Shown one piece after another: positions 34,649 through 44,995 of a DNA stretch of 57,514 nt. The notes below the pieces were generated by a model. It was not told the origin of the DNA. It saw nothing but the letters and a program-made list of their open reading frames with translations, and did no database searches. Location of the stretch: the NCBI GenBank assembly GCA_015233015.1, contig JADFYO010000017.1:1-57514 (forward strand), given 5' to 3'. The stretch's first letter is position 1. Each line of letters opens with the position of its first letter. Origin of the DNA: Nitrospirota bacterium. Its GTDB lineage: Bacteria > Nitrospirota > Thermodesulfovibrionia > Thermodesulfovibrionales > Magnetobacteriaceae. A program made the position numbers and the translations under genes.

Positions 34649-35962
34649 TTAAGAGGGCACTACCTTAAGCCTTAATCTGGAGATCCCTACGACTATGACC
34701 TCCTTTCCCTTGTCGATTTTCGCATCGCTTCTGCACTGCCACAGCGCCCCATTAACCATGGCCATTCCGCTGCCTTTGTCTATGGCTTCCACTGCCGTAC
34801 CAGTCGCACCTATGATACCCTCCACGCCTGTAATCGGTTTCCTCTTCCATGCCTTATACGAAAGCCCCACAACCACACCAAAAAACACTACCGTTACTAC
34901 AACCGATATGGCGATTATATACAAGGACAGTTTGAAAAACGGCGACGACTCCTCAAACAGCATTAACGAGCCAATGGTCATGGAAATTATCCCTCCTACA
35001 GTCAACGCCCCGTGTGAGGCAACCTTAAGTTCCAAAATAAACATGACAATGGCAAGCACAATCAGAAACAACCCCGCATAATTTACCGGCAGCGTCTGAA
35101 AGGCGTAAAGCGCGAGAATCAATGAAATCCCTCCGGCGACACCTGGAAACATTGCCCCCGGGTTTGCCAATTCAAAAAACAGGCCGTACATCCCTATTAA
35201 CATCAGGACGTACGCGACGTTTGGGTCGGAGATTACGCTTAACAGGCTCAGACGCCATCCCATCTCGTCCCTTACGACTGTCGCCTTTGATGTGTTGAGG
35301 ATAATGGTCGTATTATCTATTTTTACTTGCTTGCCATCGATTTTTTTTAACAGATCGCTGAGGTCGTCTGCAATCAGATCTATGACGCCCTGCCTGAGGG
35401 CCTCGGAGGCCGTCAGAGAAACGCTTTTTCTTACGGCATCCTCTGCCCATTCCGAATTTCTTCCCCTTGTCCGGGCAATTGACTTTATATAGGCAACGGA
35501 GTCGTTCTCTGCCTTTTCGGATGTAATCTTGTCCATCTGCCCGCCGATTGTAACCGGATGTGCCGCCCCGATGTTTGTGCCCGGCGACATAGCGGCTATG
35601 TTGGCCGCCATTGTGATGAACACGCCGGCGGATGCCGCACGTGCCCCTGAAGGCGAAACATAGACAATAACCGGCGTTTTGCTCCCGTTTATCTCCTTTA
35701 TTATCGTCCTCATGGATGTGTCCAGCCCGCCCGGTGTGTCCATCTCAATTATCAATGCCTCTGCGGCTGTCTTATTGGCCTTCTCGATTGACCTGGAGAT
35801 ATACTCCGACGACACAGGGCTGATGGCGCTGCTTATCTTAATAACACTGACGATTTTACCCTCGTTGCCGAGGGCGCTGAACACGAATATCAGCGATGCT
35901 GCCAGACAAGCAATCAGGTATCGCCCCCCGGTTGCCGACATGTTAGCTGTATTCAGTTTCAA
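34649..35962 (-). CDS. NfeD-family membrane serine protease, long form
   Basis: A 437-residue protein. After a signal-type helix, a ClpP-class protease domain runs to about residue 230: PVIVYVSPSGARAASAGVFITMAA carries the nucleophile Ser, with GAAHPV following. Four membrane helices and a C-terminal NfeD OB-fold (GATGTAVEAIDKGSGMAMVNGALW) complete it. The gene precedes its slipin partner. The long form with both domains is typical where slipin is adjacent. Confidence 0.93.
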   Translation of the reverse strand: MKLNTANMSATGGRYLIACLAASLIFVFSALGNEGKIVSVIKISSAISPVSSEYISRSIEKANKTAAEALIIEMDTPGGLDTSMRTIIKEINGSKTPVIVYVSPSGARAASAGVFITMAANIAAMSPGTNIGAAHPVTIGGQMDKITSEKAENDSVAYIKSIARTRGRNSEWAEDAVRKSVSLTASEALRQGVIDLIADDLSDLLKKIDGKQVKIDNTTIILNTSKATVVRDEMGWRLSLLSVISDPNVAYVLMLIGMYGLFFELANPGAMFPGVAGGISLILALYAFQTLPVNYAGLFLIVLAIVMFILELKVASHGALTVGGIISMTIGSLMLFEESSPFFKLSLYIIAISVVVTVVFFGVVVGLSYKAWKRKPITGVEGIIGATGTAVEAIDKGSGMAMVNGALWQCRSDAKIDKGKEVIVVGISRLRLKVVPS

Positions 35963-36381
35963 GCTCTACCCCTATTGTGAAGTGTCCATCTGATGACTAA
36001 TTTACACTAACATAGTAGTAATCCATTATTCAACCGGGCAGAACACGGTTTTTAATGTAAAGCAGCTTAGGTACTAAATAAGTGCATGAGTAAGCAGTCA
36101 TTGTTATGCCGCCCTGCGGAAAGAATCCCAGGTACCGCGAAGGGTAAAATTATTTTTCAGGAAGATTTCACCGCTTCGTTACCCGACGACACAATTGATT
36201 CCTTCTATAAATGAGAGCATTACTGGATACTCATACCGGTGGATAACCGGCAGCGAGTTGCTATCAAACAGTGTTGTGCGTTTTATTAGCGATGCAAGGA
36301 ACGTGCTATACCTTACCTTAGTGCTGTCAGTATGTTGGAGATAGTAACGGATGTTGCCCATCCCTTTTTGTTTGACTTCAA
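35963..36381. other. Gene-poor region
   Basis: No clear gene. A 60-codon minus-strand frame at 36179-36361 (MGNIRYYLQHTDSTKVRYST...) has no recognised domain or good ribosome site and ends short of the SIR2-like pseudogene. The stretch before it is A+T-rich and without obvious structure. Confidence 0.4.
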
Positions 36382-37602
36382 TTACCAGATAATTTCTATA
36401 TCCTTCATAAAATCACGTGCATCCATGCATCTAAATTCTAAGTTATAACCGTTAAGCAAATTCTCATAACGCTCCATTGTTTTCTCTCTTTCCCATAGGA
36501 GGCTATCACCATAAGGCTTTCCATTAGGAGACAGTCCATCAGGAGGAAATAGAATTACCATAATTTTTTGCTTTTTCTTATTTTTTGAACTTGAAAGTGC
36601 TCTTAATAGCATATAGCGAAATTCATAATCCGATAATGGCAAAGAATACCCTACAAAAAATATTCTTTTTGCTTCTCGCAAATCCAAAGAAGCATTATGC
36701 CAAACCATTTTAAGATGTGTGTTATTTATATCTTTGAGAAATGTAGGGGTAACCATTAACCTTTTAAGTATCTTACCTTTTTCCTCATCTTTACAATCAT
36801 TACATGTATGGTTCTTATTTTGATAGATAAAAGGAAATCTATTATAGCTCAATAAACGATAAAGCCTCCCACAACTCGAACAATATCCCCAATTAATTGA
36901 ACCGTGTAGTTTTTAAAGCTTTATATTGCATATTCCTTTTGCTTTTAAAAAAATAGACGGTATTTTATAGATTTTCTTATTATCACTTATTTTGCATTCA
37001 TCATTATTTGCGATATAAATAGGATAATCATAACAATTATAGTCAATTCTGGCGTTAATTATTGATGATTTATTGATATCGTGTATTATTTTAGTAATAT
37101 AATAATCAGGAATGGTATCCCAATTCATAGTAATTATTGAGAAACAATCCTTTTCTTTACAAGTTAGACGTTTATCAACTAAATATTTAAAGAAATTGTA
37201 ATAAATATCACCGATGTCTTTATTCTTTTTTGATAATTTCTTTTGCAGTAATTTATTTTGTATATGGTTAATTTTATATGAAATAATATACTTAAACGCT
37301 CCAAGTGTGTCTTCAATTTTATTTAAAGATGCATGAACAGGCGCTTCCCTCGAAATTAATATCTTATCTAAATAAGTAAAAATATCTTCGAGAGGAACTT
37401 TATAATAATCATTTATTTCAGTTATATTAAAAACATCCTTATATAAAGCATCTATAGATATTTTGCTCTCAGAAGACTTGCTTCTAACATCTTTTATTCC
37501 TAAGATCTTTAAACGACCTATGTTTTTTAAAATTTCTATCTGATTTGGTACTTTTGCAGCTGAAGAAAATCCAGCACCAAAAATGAATACATTATCGCTC
37601 AT
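36382..37602 (-). pseudogene. SIR2-like domain gene interrupted by one in-frame TAA
   Basis: One frame of about 406 codons is broken only by a TAA at 36913-36915. The N-terminal part has VFIFGAGFSSAAKVP (NAD-binding loop) and IITMNWDT. Directly after the stop the same frame continues KLHGSINWGYCSSCGRLYRL, the expected SIR2-type segment plus a zinc ribbon (CSSC then CNDC). It goes on to AKRIFFVGYSLPLSDYEFRYMLL. The break is therefore a nonsense change and not two genes. The gene is strikingly AT-rich. SIR2-like proteins of this kind are NAD-depleting antiphage effectors. An internal TTG could start a short C-terminal product. Confidence 0.85.
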
Positions 37603-37696
37603 ATTTTAGCTCCAGAACAACAAATTAAACTGCCAAAATATACTCTCTATCCAAAACATACTCTCTATCATAGTGAGATAAAAACATTACTGTTTT

Positions 37697-40396
37697 TTAC
37701 TCCCCACGCCCACAGCATTTCTTAAATTTCTTGCCGCTTCCACAGGTGCAGGGGTCGTTTCTGCCGGTCTTTTTGCCTCTTCGCACCACCTGTGCGCTCT
37801 CAGTGTCGCTTCTGTTGAAGATTAACTGCTGCTGTTTCTTAGGGGCCGCCACTGCTGCCGCTGCCGCCTCGCCCTCCCCGTGTATCTGTATATGAAACAT
37901 GCGGCTCAGGAACTCCGACGTTATCCTGTATGTCATGTCGGCAAACATGTCAAACGCCTCTTTCTTGTATTCAACCAACGGGTCCTTTTGACCATATCCC
38001 CTCAGACCTATGCCTTCTTTTAAATGATCCATCGCCAGCAGGTGGTCTTTCCACTGCGTATCGAGTATTTGCAGCAGCGTCACCTTCTCAAGATAGCGGA
38101 TTACGTCGGGCGATGAGTTTTTCTCTTTCTCTTCATAGTGATATATGGCTATCTCAAGTAATTTTTCCCTTATTATATTTAAATTGGCGGCCTCGCCCAG
38201 GGTTTCTTTCAGGAAGCTGCGCGGTATCTCAAATACGCCATATGCCGTGTCCCAGAGGGCGTTCATGTCCCATTCCTCAGCATATGTATCCTCGGGGCAG
38301 TGCGCCGAGATGACGTCTTCCACCGTGTCCTTTATCATGTCTGTTACCTTTTCTTTCAGAGACACCGAACTCAGGATCTCCTTTCTGAACGAGTATATCT
38401 CAGTACGCTGCTTGTTCATAACGTCGTCGTACTCAAGCAGGTGTTTTCTTATGTCAAAATTGTGCGCCTCGACCTTTTTCTGGGCGTTGGCTATCGCCTT
38501 GGAGACCATCTTGTTTTCAATCGGCACGTCTTCTTCCATTCCCAGTCGACTCATCAGCCCGGCTATCTTGTCAGAGCCGAATATCCTCATCAGGTCGTCC
38601 TCTAATGACAAATAGAACTTCGACGCTCCAGGGTCGCCCTGTCTTCCTGAACGTCCCCTCAACTGGTTGTCTATTCGTCTGGCCTCATGCCGCTCCGTTC
38701 CGAGTATATACAACCCGCCCGCCCCAAGAACCTGCTCTTTTTCTTCGGCGCAGAGCTGCTCTGCCCTTGCAAGGGCGTCTTTAAATTGCTCCGGCGTATA
38801 GTCCTTTGTATCGCGCAGCATGTCCTGGGCTATTCCTTTGGGGTTGCCGCCCAGTACGATGTCAGTGCCTCGTCCTGCCATGTTTGTCGCTATCGTTACG
38901 GCGCTCTTTCTACCGGCCTGGGCAATTATCTCCGCCTCTTTTTCGTGATATTTTGCGTTTAACACGTTGTGAGGGATTTTTGCCTTCTTTAGCTCCCTCG
39001 ATAAAACCTCAGACTTCTCAATGGAAATTGTTCCCACCAGAACGGGCTGGCCTTTTTCGTGGCAGCCTTGTATGTCGGCCGTTACGGCGTTAAACTTGGC
39101 CTGCTCGGTCTTGTAAATAGAGTCGGGCATGTCAGCCCTCATCATGGGTTGATTCGTTGGGATGACCATCACGTCAAGGTTATAGATCTTCCCGAATTCC
39201 TCCGCCTCTGTGTCGGCAGTGCCGGTCATGCCGGCAAGTTTGTTGTACATCCTGAAGTAGTTCTGAAAGGTTATCGTGGCAAGCGTCTGGTTTTCGCTTT
39301 CTATCTTCACACCTTCTTTTGCCTCTATCGCCTGGTGAAGTCCGTCAGACCAGCGCCGCCCCGGCATTAGACGCCCCGTGAACTCATCTACGATTAATAC
39401 CTCGCCGTCTGATATAACGTAGTCAACATCCCTTCTATACAAATGATGCGCCTTCAGTCCCTGCAGGACGTGATGCACAAGTTCTATGTTTATCGGGTCA
39501 AAGAGGTTATCTACTCCAAGCAGTTTCTCCGCACGCAATCCACCATCTTCGGTAAGAATAGCGTTTTTTGTCTTTTCATCTATCGTAAAATCAACATTTA
39601 TCGTTAACTTTGGGATTATCCTGTTTATATTGTAATACTTGTCAGTGGATTCCTCTGACGGGCCTGAGATTATCAAAGGCGTTCGCGCCTCGTCAATCAG
39701 AATACTGTCAACCTCGTCAACAATGGCGAAGTTCAGCTCCCGCTGGACGTATTCCTCCAATTCATACTTCATATTATCTCTTAAATAATCAAAGCCAAAT
39801 TCGTTGTTTGTCCCGTATGTGATGTCGGCACGATAGGCCTCCTGGCGCGTACACGGCCTAAGGTAATCGTTCTTGTCGTAGTCGGACTTAAACGCCGGGT
39901 CATAAAGAAACGAGCTGTCATGCTGAATTACCCCTACGGAAAGTCCAAGAAAGTGATATATCGGCCCCATCCACTGCGTGTCCCTTCGGGCCAGATAATC
40001 GTTTACCGTTACCACGTGAACACCGCGGCCGCCGATGGCGTTAAGGTACACGGGCAGCGTGCCAACAAGTGTCTTGCCCTCCCCTGTCTTCATCTCGGCA
40101 ATCGTCCCGTGGTGCAGCACCATGCCGCCAATAAGCTGTACGTCGAAATGCCTCATCGCAACCGTTCGCCTTGAAACCTCTCTCACAACGGCAAAGGCCT
40201 CTTTTAACATGTCATCCAGCGTCTCGCCTTTATCGAGGCGGCTGTTAAACTCCGCAGTCTTAGCCCTAAGTTCATCGTCTGTCTTTGCGGCAATGCCTGC
40301 CTCGAGGGCGTTGATTTCATCCACCAAGGGAAAGAGTTTTTTCAGTTCCCGCTCGTTCTTTGTGCCAAATATCTTACTTAAAATAGCGTTTAGCAT
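37697..40396 (-). CDS. secA: Preprotein translocase ATPase SecA
   Basis: The motor that pushes unfolded preproteins through SecYEG. It has MKTGEGKTL (Walker A), [20 protein letters not shown] (DEVD box), [13 protein letters not shown]-like preprotein crosslinking region and [11 protein letters not shown]. The tail ends with a SEC-C zinc motif, [14 protein letters not shown], which contacts SecB and ribosomes. The length of 899 residues is standard. It is a single minus-strand gene between the SIR2-like pseudogene and bioD. Confidence 0.98.
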   Translation of the reverse strand: MLNAILSKIFGTKNERELKKLFPLVDEINALEAGIAAKTDDELRAKTAEFNSRLDKGETLDDMLKEAFAVVREVSRRTVAMRHFDVQLIGGMVLHHGTIAEMKTGEGKTLVGTLPVYLNAIGGRGVHVVTVNDYLARRDTQWMGPIYHFLGLSVGVIQHDSSFLYDPAFKSDYDKNDYLRPCTRQEAYRADITYGTNNEFGFDYLRDNMKYELEEYVQRELNFAIVDEVDSILIDEARTPLIISGPSEESTDKYYNINRIIPKLTINVDFTIDEKTKNAILTEDGGLRAEKLLGVDNLFDPINIELVHHVLQGLKAHHLYRRDVDYVISDGEVLIVDEFTGRLMPGRRWSDGLHQAIEAKEGVKIESENQTLATITFQNYFRMYNKLAGMTGTADTEAEEFGKIYNLDVMVIPTNQPMMRADMPDSIYKTEQAKFNAVTADIQGCHEKGQPVLVGTISIEKSEVLSRELKKAKIPHNVLNAKYHEKEAEIIAQAGRKSAVTIATNMAGRGTDIVLGGNPKGIAQDMLRDTKDYTPEQFKDALARAEQLCAEEKEQVLGAGGLYILGTERHEARRIDNQLRGRSGRQGDPGASKFYLSLEDDLMRIFGSDKIAGLMSRLGMEEDVPIENKMVSKAIANAQKKVEAHNFDIRKHLLEYDDVMNKQRTEIYSFRKEILSSVSLKEKVTDMIKDTVEDVISAHCPEDTYAEEWDMNALWDTAYGVFEIPRSFLKETLGEAANLNIIREKLLEIAIYHYEEKEKNSSPDVIRYLEKVTLLQILDTQWKDHLLAMDHLKEGIGLRGYGQKDPLVEYKKEAFDMFADMTYRITSEFLSRMFHIQIHGEGEAAAAAVAAPKKQQQLIFNRSDTESAQVVRRGKKTGRNDPCTCGSGKKFKKCCGRGE

Positions 40397-40422
40397 TTAT
40401 TTTTTTCCTCTTCAGAAATACC

Positions 40423-41133
40423 TTATTTTAGAAAACTCCTGATTATACCATAATCCACAGTTTTAATGGCGGCCGCTAATACATTATAATTTATTGAGCC
40501 AAGAAAAGGCAGGGAGGCAATTACCGGCACATCGGTTAATTGGCGTATTTGTTCAATATTCGTGTTCACAGAGATATCCTGCTCACCTGTCGTATGGGTG
40601 TTGTTGAAGACTATACCGGCAACGGCAACTGCCTTGTTTTTCATATGTTCCAGCGAAAGAAGCGTATGGTTAATCGTCCCAAGCCTGTTCGATGAGACGA
40701 GTATCACCGGAAGGCTCAACTCCCTTATCAAATCAGAAACGAAGAAGCCCTTCGTAATCGGAACGAGCAGCCCACCCACGCCCTCGACGATTACAACAGA
40801 GGAACTGTCGATACTTTTGAAGGAGTTAATTATTTCGGCAATGTCTATCGTCGTGCCTTCATAAGCGGCCGCCGCCATTGGGGCAAGAGGATGAGAAAAT
40901 CGAACCGGCGTTATTATGTCAAGAGATTCGTCTGAACCTGTAATCGTTTTCAATAAATGACCGTCCCCGGGAACTAGCTCGTTATTAACAATGGCACAAC
41001 CTGTCTCGATCGGCTTTCTTACTATTACATCGGGGAAAAAACCCTTTTCTTTGAGCAGGACGGCAATAAGGGCGCTGACAACGGTCTTTCCCACTCCGGT
41101 GTCCGTACCTGTTATAAAAAAACCTTTCATCAC
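40423..41133 (-). CDS. bioD: Dethiobiotin synthetase
   Basis: Closes the ureido ring of dethiobiotin from diaminopelargonate, CO2 and ATP. The P-loop is GTDTGVGKTVVSA. VVEGVGGLLVPITKGF and VILVSSNRLGTINHTLL are intact. The length of 236 residues is normal. It overlaps the SDR gene by 4 bp and is last in bioF-SDR-bioD. bioA, bioB and bioC are not in the window. Confidence 0.95.
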   Translation of the reverse strand: MMKGFFITGTDTGVGKTVVSALIAVLLKEKGFFPDVIVRKPIETGCAIVNNELVPGDGHLLKTITGSDESLDIITPVRFSHPLAPMAAAAYEGTTIDIAEIINSFKSIDSSSVVIVEGVGGLLVPITKGFFVSDLIRELSLPVILVSSNRLGTINHTLLSLEHMKNKAVAVAGIVFNNTHTTGEQDISVNTNIEQIRQLTDVPVIASLPFLGSINYNVLAAAIKTVDYGIIRSFLK

Positions 41134-41831
41134 AACCTGCTGTCCAGCGTAAATAGCTGTCCCGTAACGGTCTTTGTATTAATGATAAAGAAGATCAAAT
41201 CAGCCGCCTCCTCTGCGTCAGACAGGGTGTTAAGTACACTGCTTGATTTGGCGCGCTCAAGGGCCTTTAAATTAGCCAGCCCCATCGATGTTTCGATATA
41301 GCCCGGCATGACGGCGTTTACCCTGATGTTGTTCGGCGCCAACTCCTTTGCCAGCGAGTATGTAAGTCCAAGCAGGGCGGCCTTCGAGGCACTATAGGCA
41401 CACTGTCCGGGGGTGCCTGTGACGCCAGAGCGCGACGATATGTTTATTATATGTCCACCGCGCGCAACCAACGGCAGCATCGATTTAATAACCCTGAAAC
41501 AACCGCTCAGATTTACGTCTATCACCTCATCCCATAGCCTCTCAGGATATCTTACTAACAGTTCATCGGCTGAAACTCCGGCGGCATTGATAACGTTGTC
41601 GATATGTCCGTATCGGTTTTCTATCTGTTTAAAGAGATTCTCTATATCGCCTTTTTCCTTTAAATCAGCCTTTACGGCAAATACTCGTGAGGAATGTCCA
41701 GCGAAATAGTCCGTGAATTTCTCGTCTGCGCTGTTATAATGGGCGATGACGCTTAATTCATTTTGCAGGAGCTTTAGACAAACGGCCCTGCCAATGCCTC
41801 CGGATGCCCCGGTAACCAGAGACACGCTCAT
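41130..41831 (-). CDS. Short-chain dehydrogenase, FabG-like, in biotin operon
   Basis: A 233-residue NAD(P)-dependent reductase. It has TGASGGIGRAV (cofactor loop), NAAGVS and the catalytic SSRSG...YSASKAA set. The sequence type is that of 3-oxoacyl-ACP reductase. It overlaps bioF and bioD by 4 bp each, so it is committed to the same transcript and may reduce the ketoacyl intermediate while pimeloyl-ACP is assembled. That role is inferred from position only. A general FabG moved into the operon is possible. Confidence 0.88.
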   Translation of the reverse strand: MSVSLVTGASGGIGRAVCLKLLQNELSVIAHYNSADEKFTDYFAGHSSRVFAVKADLKEKGDIENLFKQIENRYGHIDNVINAAGVSADELLVRYPERLWDEVIDVNLSGCFRVIKSMLPLVARGGHIINISSRSGVTGTPGQCAYSASKAALLGLTYSLAKELAPNNIRVNAVMPGYIETSMGLANLKALERAKSSSVLNTLSDAEEAADLIFFIINTKTVTGQLFTLDSRL

Positions 41832-42973
41832 CTGATTGCCTCAGTCAGGGCATTAACCAGATGCTCTATGTCATCTTTTTCGTGAAAGGCCGACATGGAA
41901 ATCCTTATGCGCGGCGTTTTCACAGTCGGCGGCCTGATGGCGGGGGCATAGAAGCCCCTATCAAGCAAGCACCCCGATATATGTAAGACCTCAGAAGCCG
42001 AGTTAAACACAATAGGTATAATCGGAGTTTCATCATTCGTGACAGAAAATCCTTTCGACAAGAGCAACCGGCGGCAGGTGACAATATTCTCCCTGAGTTT
42101 AACAACTAACTCTGGATGAGCCTCAATGTATTCGATTGCCGCATTCGACGACGCTGCCGCTGTTGCTGGCAACGCTGTTGAGTATATGAGAGGACGCGCA
42201 GTATTAAATAAATAATCGATTACCGCCTCTGAGGCGGCTATGTAACCTCCGATTGAGCCAAGTGCCTTTGAGTATGTCCCCATTTGAATTATATTATTGC
42301 CCGGTGTTACGTTGAAGTGCGCGAGCGCGCCTTTTCCATTTCCCAGGACACCGGTTGCGTGGGCGTCATCTATGTAAAGAACTGCATTATATTTATCGCA
42401 CAACATATTGATATTACTAATATCAGCGACATCGCCGTCCATGCTGAAGACCGTTTCGGTAATGACAAGTTTATTTGGGGCGCTCAGGGATTTGCTAAGC
42501 AGCGTTTCAAGATGGTCAAGGTCGCAGTGTTTATATATATACCTTTTAGAGGTGGCAGAGAGCCTGCAGCCGTCAACGATACTGGCATGGTTAAGTTCGT
42601 CGCTGAAGATGGCGGAGTGCTCATCTGTTAACGCGGCGATTGCCCCGGTGTTCGCGGCATAGCCTGAGTTAAACATGACCGCTTTTTCAGCACCTTTGAA
42701 TGAGGCGGTCTTCTCTTCCAGCAGGGCATGAATGGAGGTGCCTCCGCTGAGGAGCCTCGATGCCCCGGCACCGTGCCCATAATCCATGAGGGCATCCTGA
42801 GCTGCTTTTATTATCGCGGAGTTTGAGGCAAGACCGAGATAGTCATTGGAGGAGAAATTAAGAAACTCGCGCCCTCCTGTCTTAATCGTCCTGCCGCAAC
42901 GGCAGTCTTTGTCTTTGACCGTCCTAAGGAGGTCAAGTCTTTTGAGTTCTTCTAATTTATTTTTGTAGTCCAT
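41828..42973 (-). CDS. bioF: 8-amino-7-oxononanoate synthase
   Basis: A PLP enzyme joining pimeloyl-thioester and alanine. NFSSNDYLGLA at the start, DDAHATGVLG, and the PLP lysine in MGTYSKALGSIGG are all present. The length of 381 residues is usual. It is first in the three-gene operon with ATGA overlaps and starts 42 bp after the end of the Mrr-like gene, on the same strand. Confidence 0.95.
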   Translation of the reverse strand: MDYKNKLEELKRLDLLRTVKDKDCRCGRTIKTGGREFLNFSSNDYLGLASNSAIIKAAQDALMDYGHGAGASRLLSGGTSIHALLEEKTASFKGAEKAVMFNSGYAANTGAIAALTDEHSAIFSDELNHASIVDGCRLSATSKRYIYKHCDLDHLETLLSKSLSAPNKLVITETVFSMDGDVADISNINMLCDKYNAVLYIDDAHATGVLGNGKGALAHFNVTPGNNIIQMGTYSKALGSIGGYIAASEAVIDYLFNTARPLIYSTALPATAAASSNAAIEYIEAHPELVVKLRENIVTCRRLLLSKGFSVTNDETPIIPIVFNSASEVLHISGCLLDRGFYAPAIRPPTVKTPRIRISMSAFHEKDDIEHLVNALTEAIR

Positions 42974-43014
42974 CGGCCATTACGATTTGGAACATAACAT
43001 GAATTTATGCAATA

Positions 43015-43923
43015 CTAATCTTCGGAAAAATAATCATTATCTATTTTCTTTATTTTGTAAACTGATTGAACTGATACACCGACATTATGCTCGATCATTA
43101 ATTCTGCCAGCATGTTACCATCAATGAGCACAACCTTATTTTCTAGTCCAGTTACATCATTGTAAGCAGTTTTAGGAAACGTTGATGTTGTTATAAATAC
43201 TCCTTTTTTTGCCTTTTTAATTGTCAACGCTCCAAGAAAATCTCTAAATGCACTTGCAGGTACTTGGCTATCCCATCTTTTCGCCTGAACATAAATAACG
43301 TCTAATCCTAACTTATCTTCTTTTATGATTCCGTCAATGCCCCCATCCCCCGTCCTACCTATAGATTGACCCGCATCTTTTCTCGAACCACCATATCCCA
43401 TGTTTAGCAGCAAATCAATAACTAAGCGTTCAAAAAAATCAGGGGAACATGTCTTTACCGTTTCAATTATTTCTTGTGCTAAATTATCTGTAATTTCCTT
43501 ATATGAGTTTTCAAGAAGTTCTACAGGTGTACGTTCATCTTCGGGACTTACTTCTTTTGGGAATACCTCTCTCTCATTTGAATGTTTCACAAAAGTCCTG
43601 AATTCAGCAAATTGCGATAAAAACTTTTTATCAATTATAGGTGGATTTTGAATTAAAACATCCTTTCCTCTCGGTGTTATTTGATAACTTCCCCTTTGTG
43701 GAGACTTCATCAACACAGCCATCTTTAAATATGTTCCTGCCCAACCCACCCTACTATCAAAAAGACCTTGTTTCCTACTTGGAAGTAGTTCTTTCCGTTC
43801 TTCCTCTGTTATTTTGAATACAACGGCAAGTTTATCTACTACATCTTTTTTGCGATATAAATGCCCATCTTCTATTGCTTTCAAAAAAGGAAGCATCAGC
43901 TGATGATATTTGGGTATTGCCAT
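43015..43923 (-). CDS. Mrr-like type IV restriction endonuclease
   Basis: A 302-residue protein with an N-terminal winged-helix (PKYHQLMLPFLKAIEDG) and a C-terminal Mrr catalytic domain: FFERLVIDLLLNMGYGG, GRTGDGGIDGIIKEDKLGLDVIYVQAKRW. The D-x(n)-QAK pattern is that of Mrr nucleases, which cut methylated DNA. The start ATG is preceded by a promoter with almost no leader. It is AT-rich compared with bioF. Confidence 0.9.
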   Translation of the reverse strand: MAIPKYHQLMLPFLKAIEDGHLYRKKDVVDKLAVVFKITEEERKELLPSRKQGLFDSRVGWAGTYLKMAVLMKSPQRGSYQITPRGKDVLIQNPPIIDKKFLSQFAEFRTFVKHSNEREVFPKEVSPEDERTPVELLENSYKEITDNLAQEIIETVKTCSPDFFERLVIDLLLNMGYGGSRKDAGQSIGRTGDGGIDGIIKEDKLGLDVIYVQAKRWDSQVPASAFRDFLGALTIKKAKKGVFITTSTFPKTAYNDVTGLENKVVLIDGNMLAELMIEHNVGVSVQSVYKIKKIDNDYFSED

Positions 43924-43931
43924 AATGGTAG

Positions 43932-43961
43932 AATATACAAAATATTTTTATTGAATGTCAA
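43932..43961 (-). promoter_or_regulatory. Promoter of the Mrr-like gene
   Basis: On the minus strand TTGACA and TATATT are separated by 18 bp. The -10 box ends 8 bases before the ATG at 43923, and no Shine-Dalgarno is present, so a leaderless transcript is likely. Confidence 0.65.
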
Positions 43962-44110
43962 TGAATTTAATTATCTACCAAGTGCAAACGAACTATAGGT
44001 GTATTGCTCATATAAAGTCTAAATCAGATGAACAAAATATAAAATTTGTCATTCCTGCTTTCCTGACTGTGTCATAACAGGAGAGACAACTTTAAAAGGA
44101 AGGTGGTAAG

Positions 44111-44794
44111 ATGGCGATAAGAGAAGGGAATCGGCATCAGTTAAAATTATTACCGGCGGCAATAGAAGATTATGTAGGTGCGGAGGATCCGGTCAGGGTA
44201 TATGACGAGTTTATAGAGATATTAGATATGCGGGAATTAGGCATAATAGTGATGAGAGATAAGACAGGCAATCCGCAATATGATCCAAAAACGATGTTGA
44301 AGTTAATAGTGTATGCGTATTCGTATGGGTGGAGGAGTTCAAGGAAAATAGAGAGGGCGCTATATAATAATTTATCATTCATATGGTTAATGGGAGGGTT
44401 GAGGCCGGATCATAAGACGATATCGAGGTTTAGGAGTGATAATAAGGAAGCCTTAAAGAAAGTATTAAAGCAGTGTGTAAGAATATGTATGGAGTTAAAG
44501 TTAATAGAAGGCAATACGCTGTTATCGATGGCAGCAAGATAAGGGCGAACGAGGCACTTGGCAGCAATTGTGAGACAGTATGTGCAGATTCGGGATATAG
44601 TGATACAGAGACATTAGGAGAGTCAAGATATATATAAGAAACGGAAGGGAAAAGTGGAGCTGCCATTTGGTCATATAAAAAGGAATCTAAATGCGTGGGC
44701 GTTTTTGTTAAGAGGGTTAGAAAGAGTGAAGGCGGAAATGACGGTATTGCTATGGCCGCAGCAAGCGAGACTGGCTTCGCCCCGAAGAAGATGA
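44111..44794 (+). pseudogene. Degenerate IS1182-type transposase
   Basis: An intact frame of 143 codons gives the N-terminal IS1182/DUF772 part: LLPAAIEDYVGAEDPVRVYDEF, YDPKTMLKLIVYAYSYGWRSSRKIE, FIWLMGGLRPDHKTISRF. A frameshift near 44520 moves the reading to AVIDGSKIRANEALGSN. A deletion then joins ETVCADSGYSDTE, and the C-terminal VELPFGHIKRNLNAWAFLLRGLERVKAEM lies in yet another frame before the stop at 44792. Most of the DDE core is missing, so the element is dead. Confidence 0.88.
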
Positions 44795-44797
44795 AGC

Positions 44798-44995
44798 ATG
44801 GCAAGATTTGTAAAAGATGACGTTGTCGTGGTGCCATTTCCATTTTCTAATCTCACTCATCAGAACGTGAGCAACACATCTGCATTGCTTTCACCCTACC
44901 CTCTCACGCTCCAAAATACACACGCACCAAAATATATAGCGCTAAACTTAGACATTGTGTTATATTACAAAACAGGAGGTGTCAAATGGAAATAG
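44798..44995 (+). pseudogene. N-terminal fragment of PemK/MazF-type toxin
   Basis: The first 20 residues (MARFVKDDVVVVPFPFSNL) match the start of PemK/MazF ribonuclease toxins. After Thr-21 the sequence no longer follows the family and runs to a stop inside the next gene. It starts 3 bp after the dead transposase, so the toxin was probably truncated by the same event. No antitoxin gene is present. Confidence 0.75.

Noticed and set aside
36179-36361. 60-codon minus-strand frame as a gene
   Set aside because: No recognised domain and no clear ribosome site.
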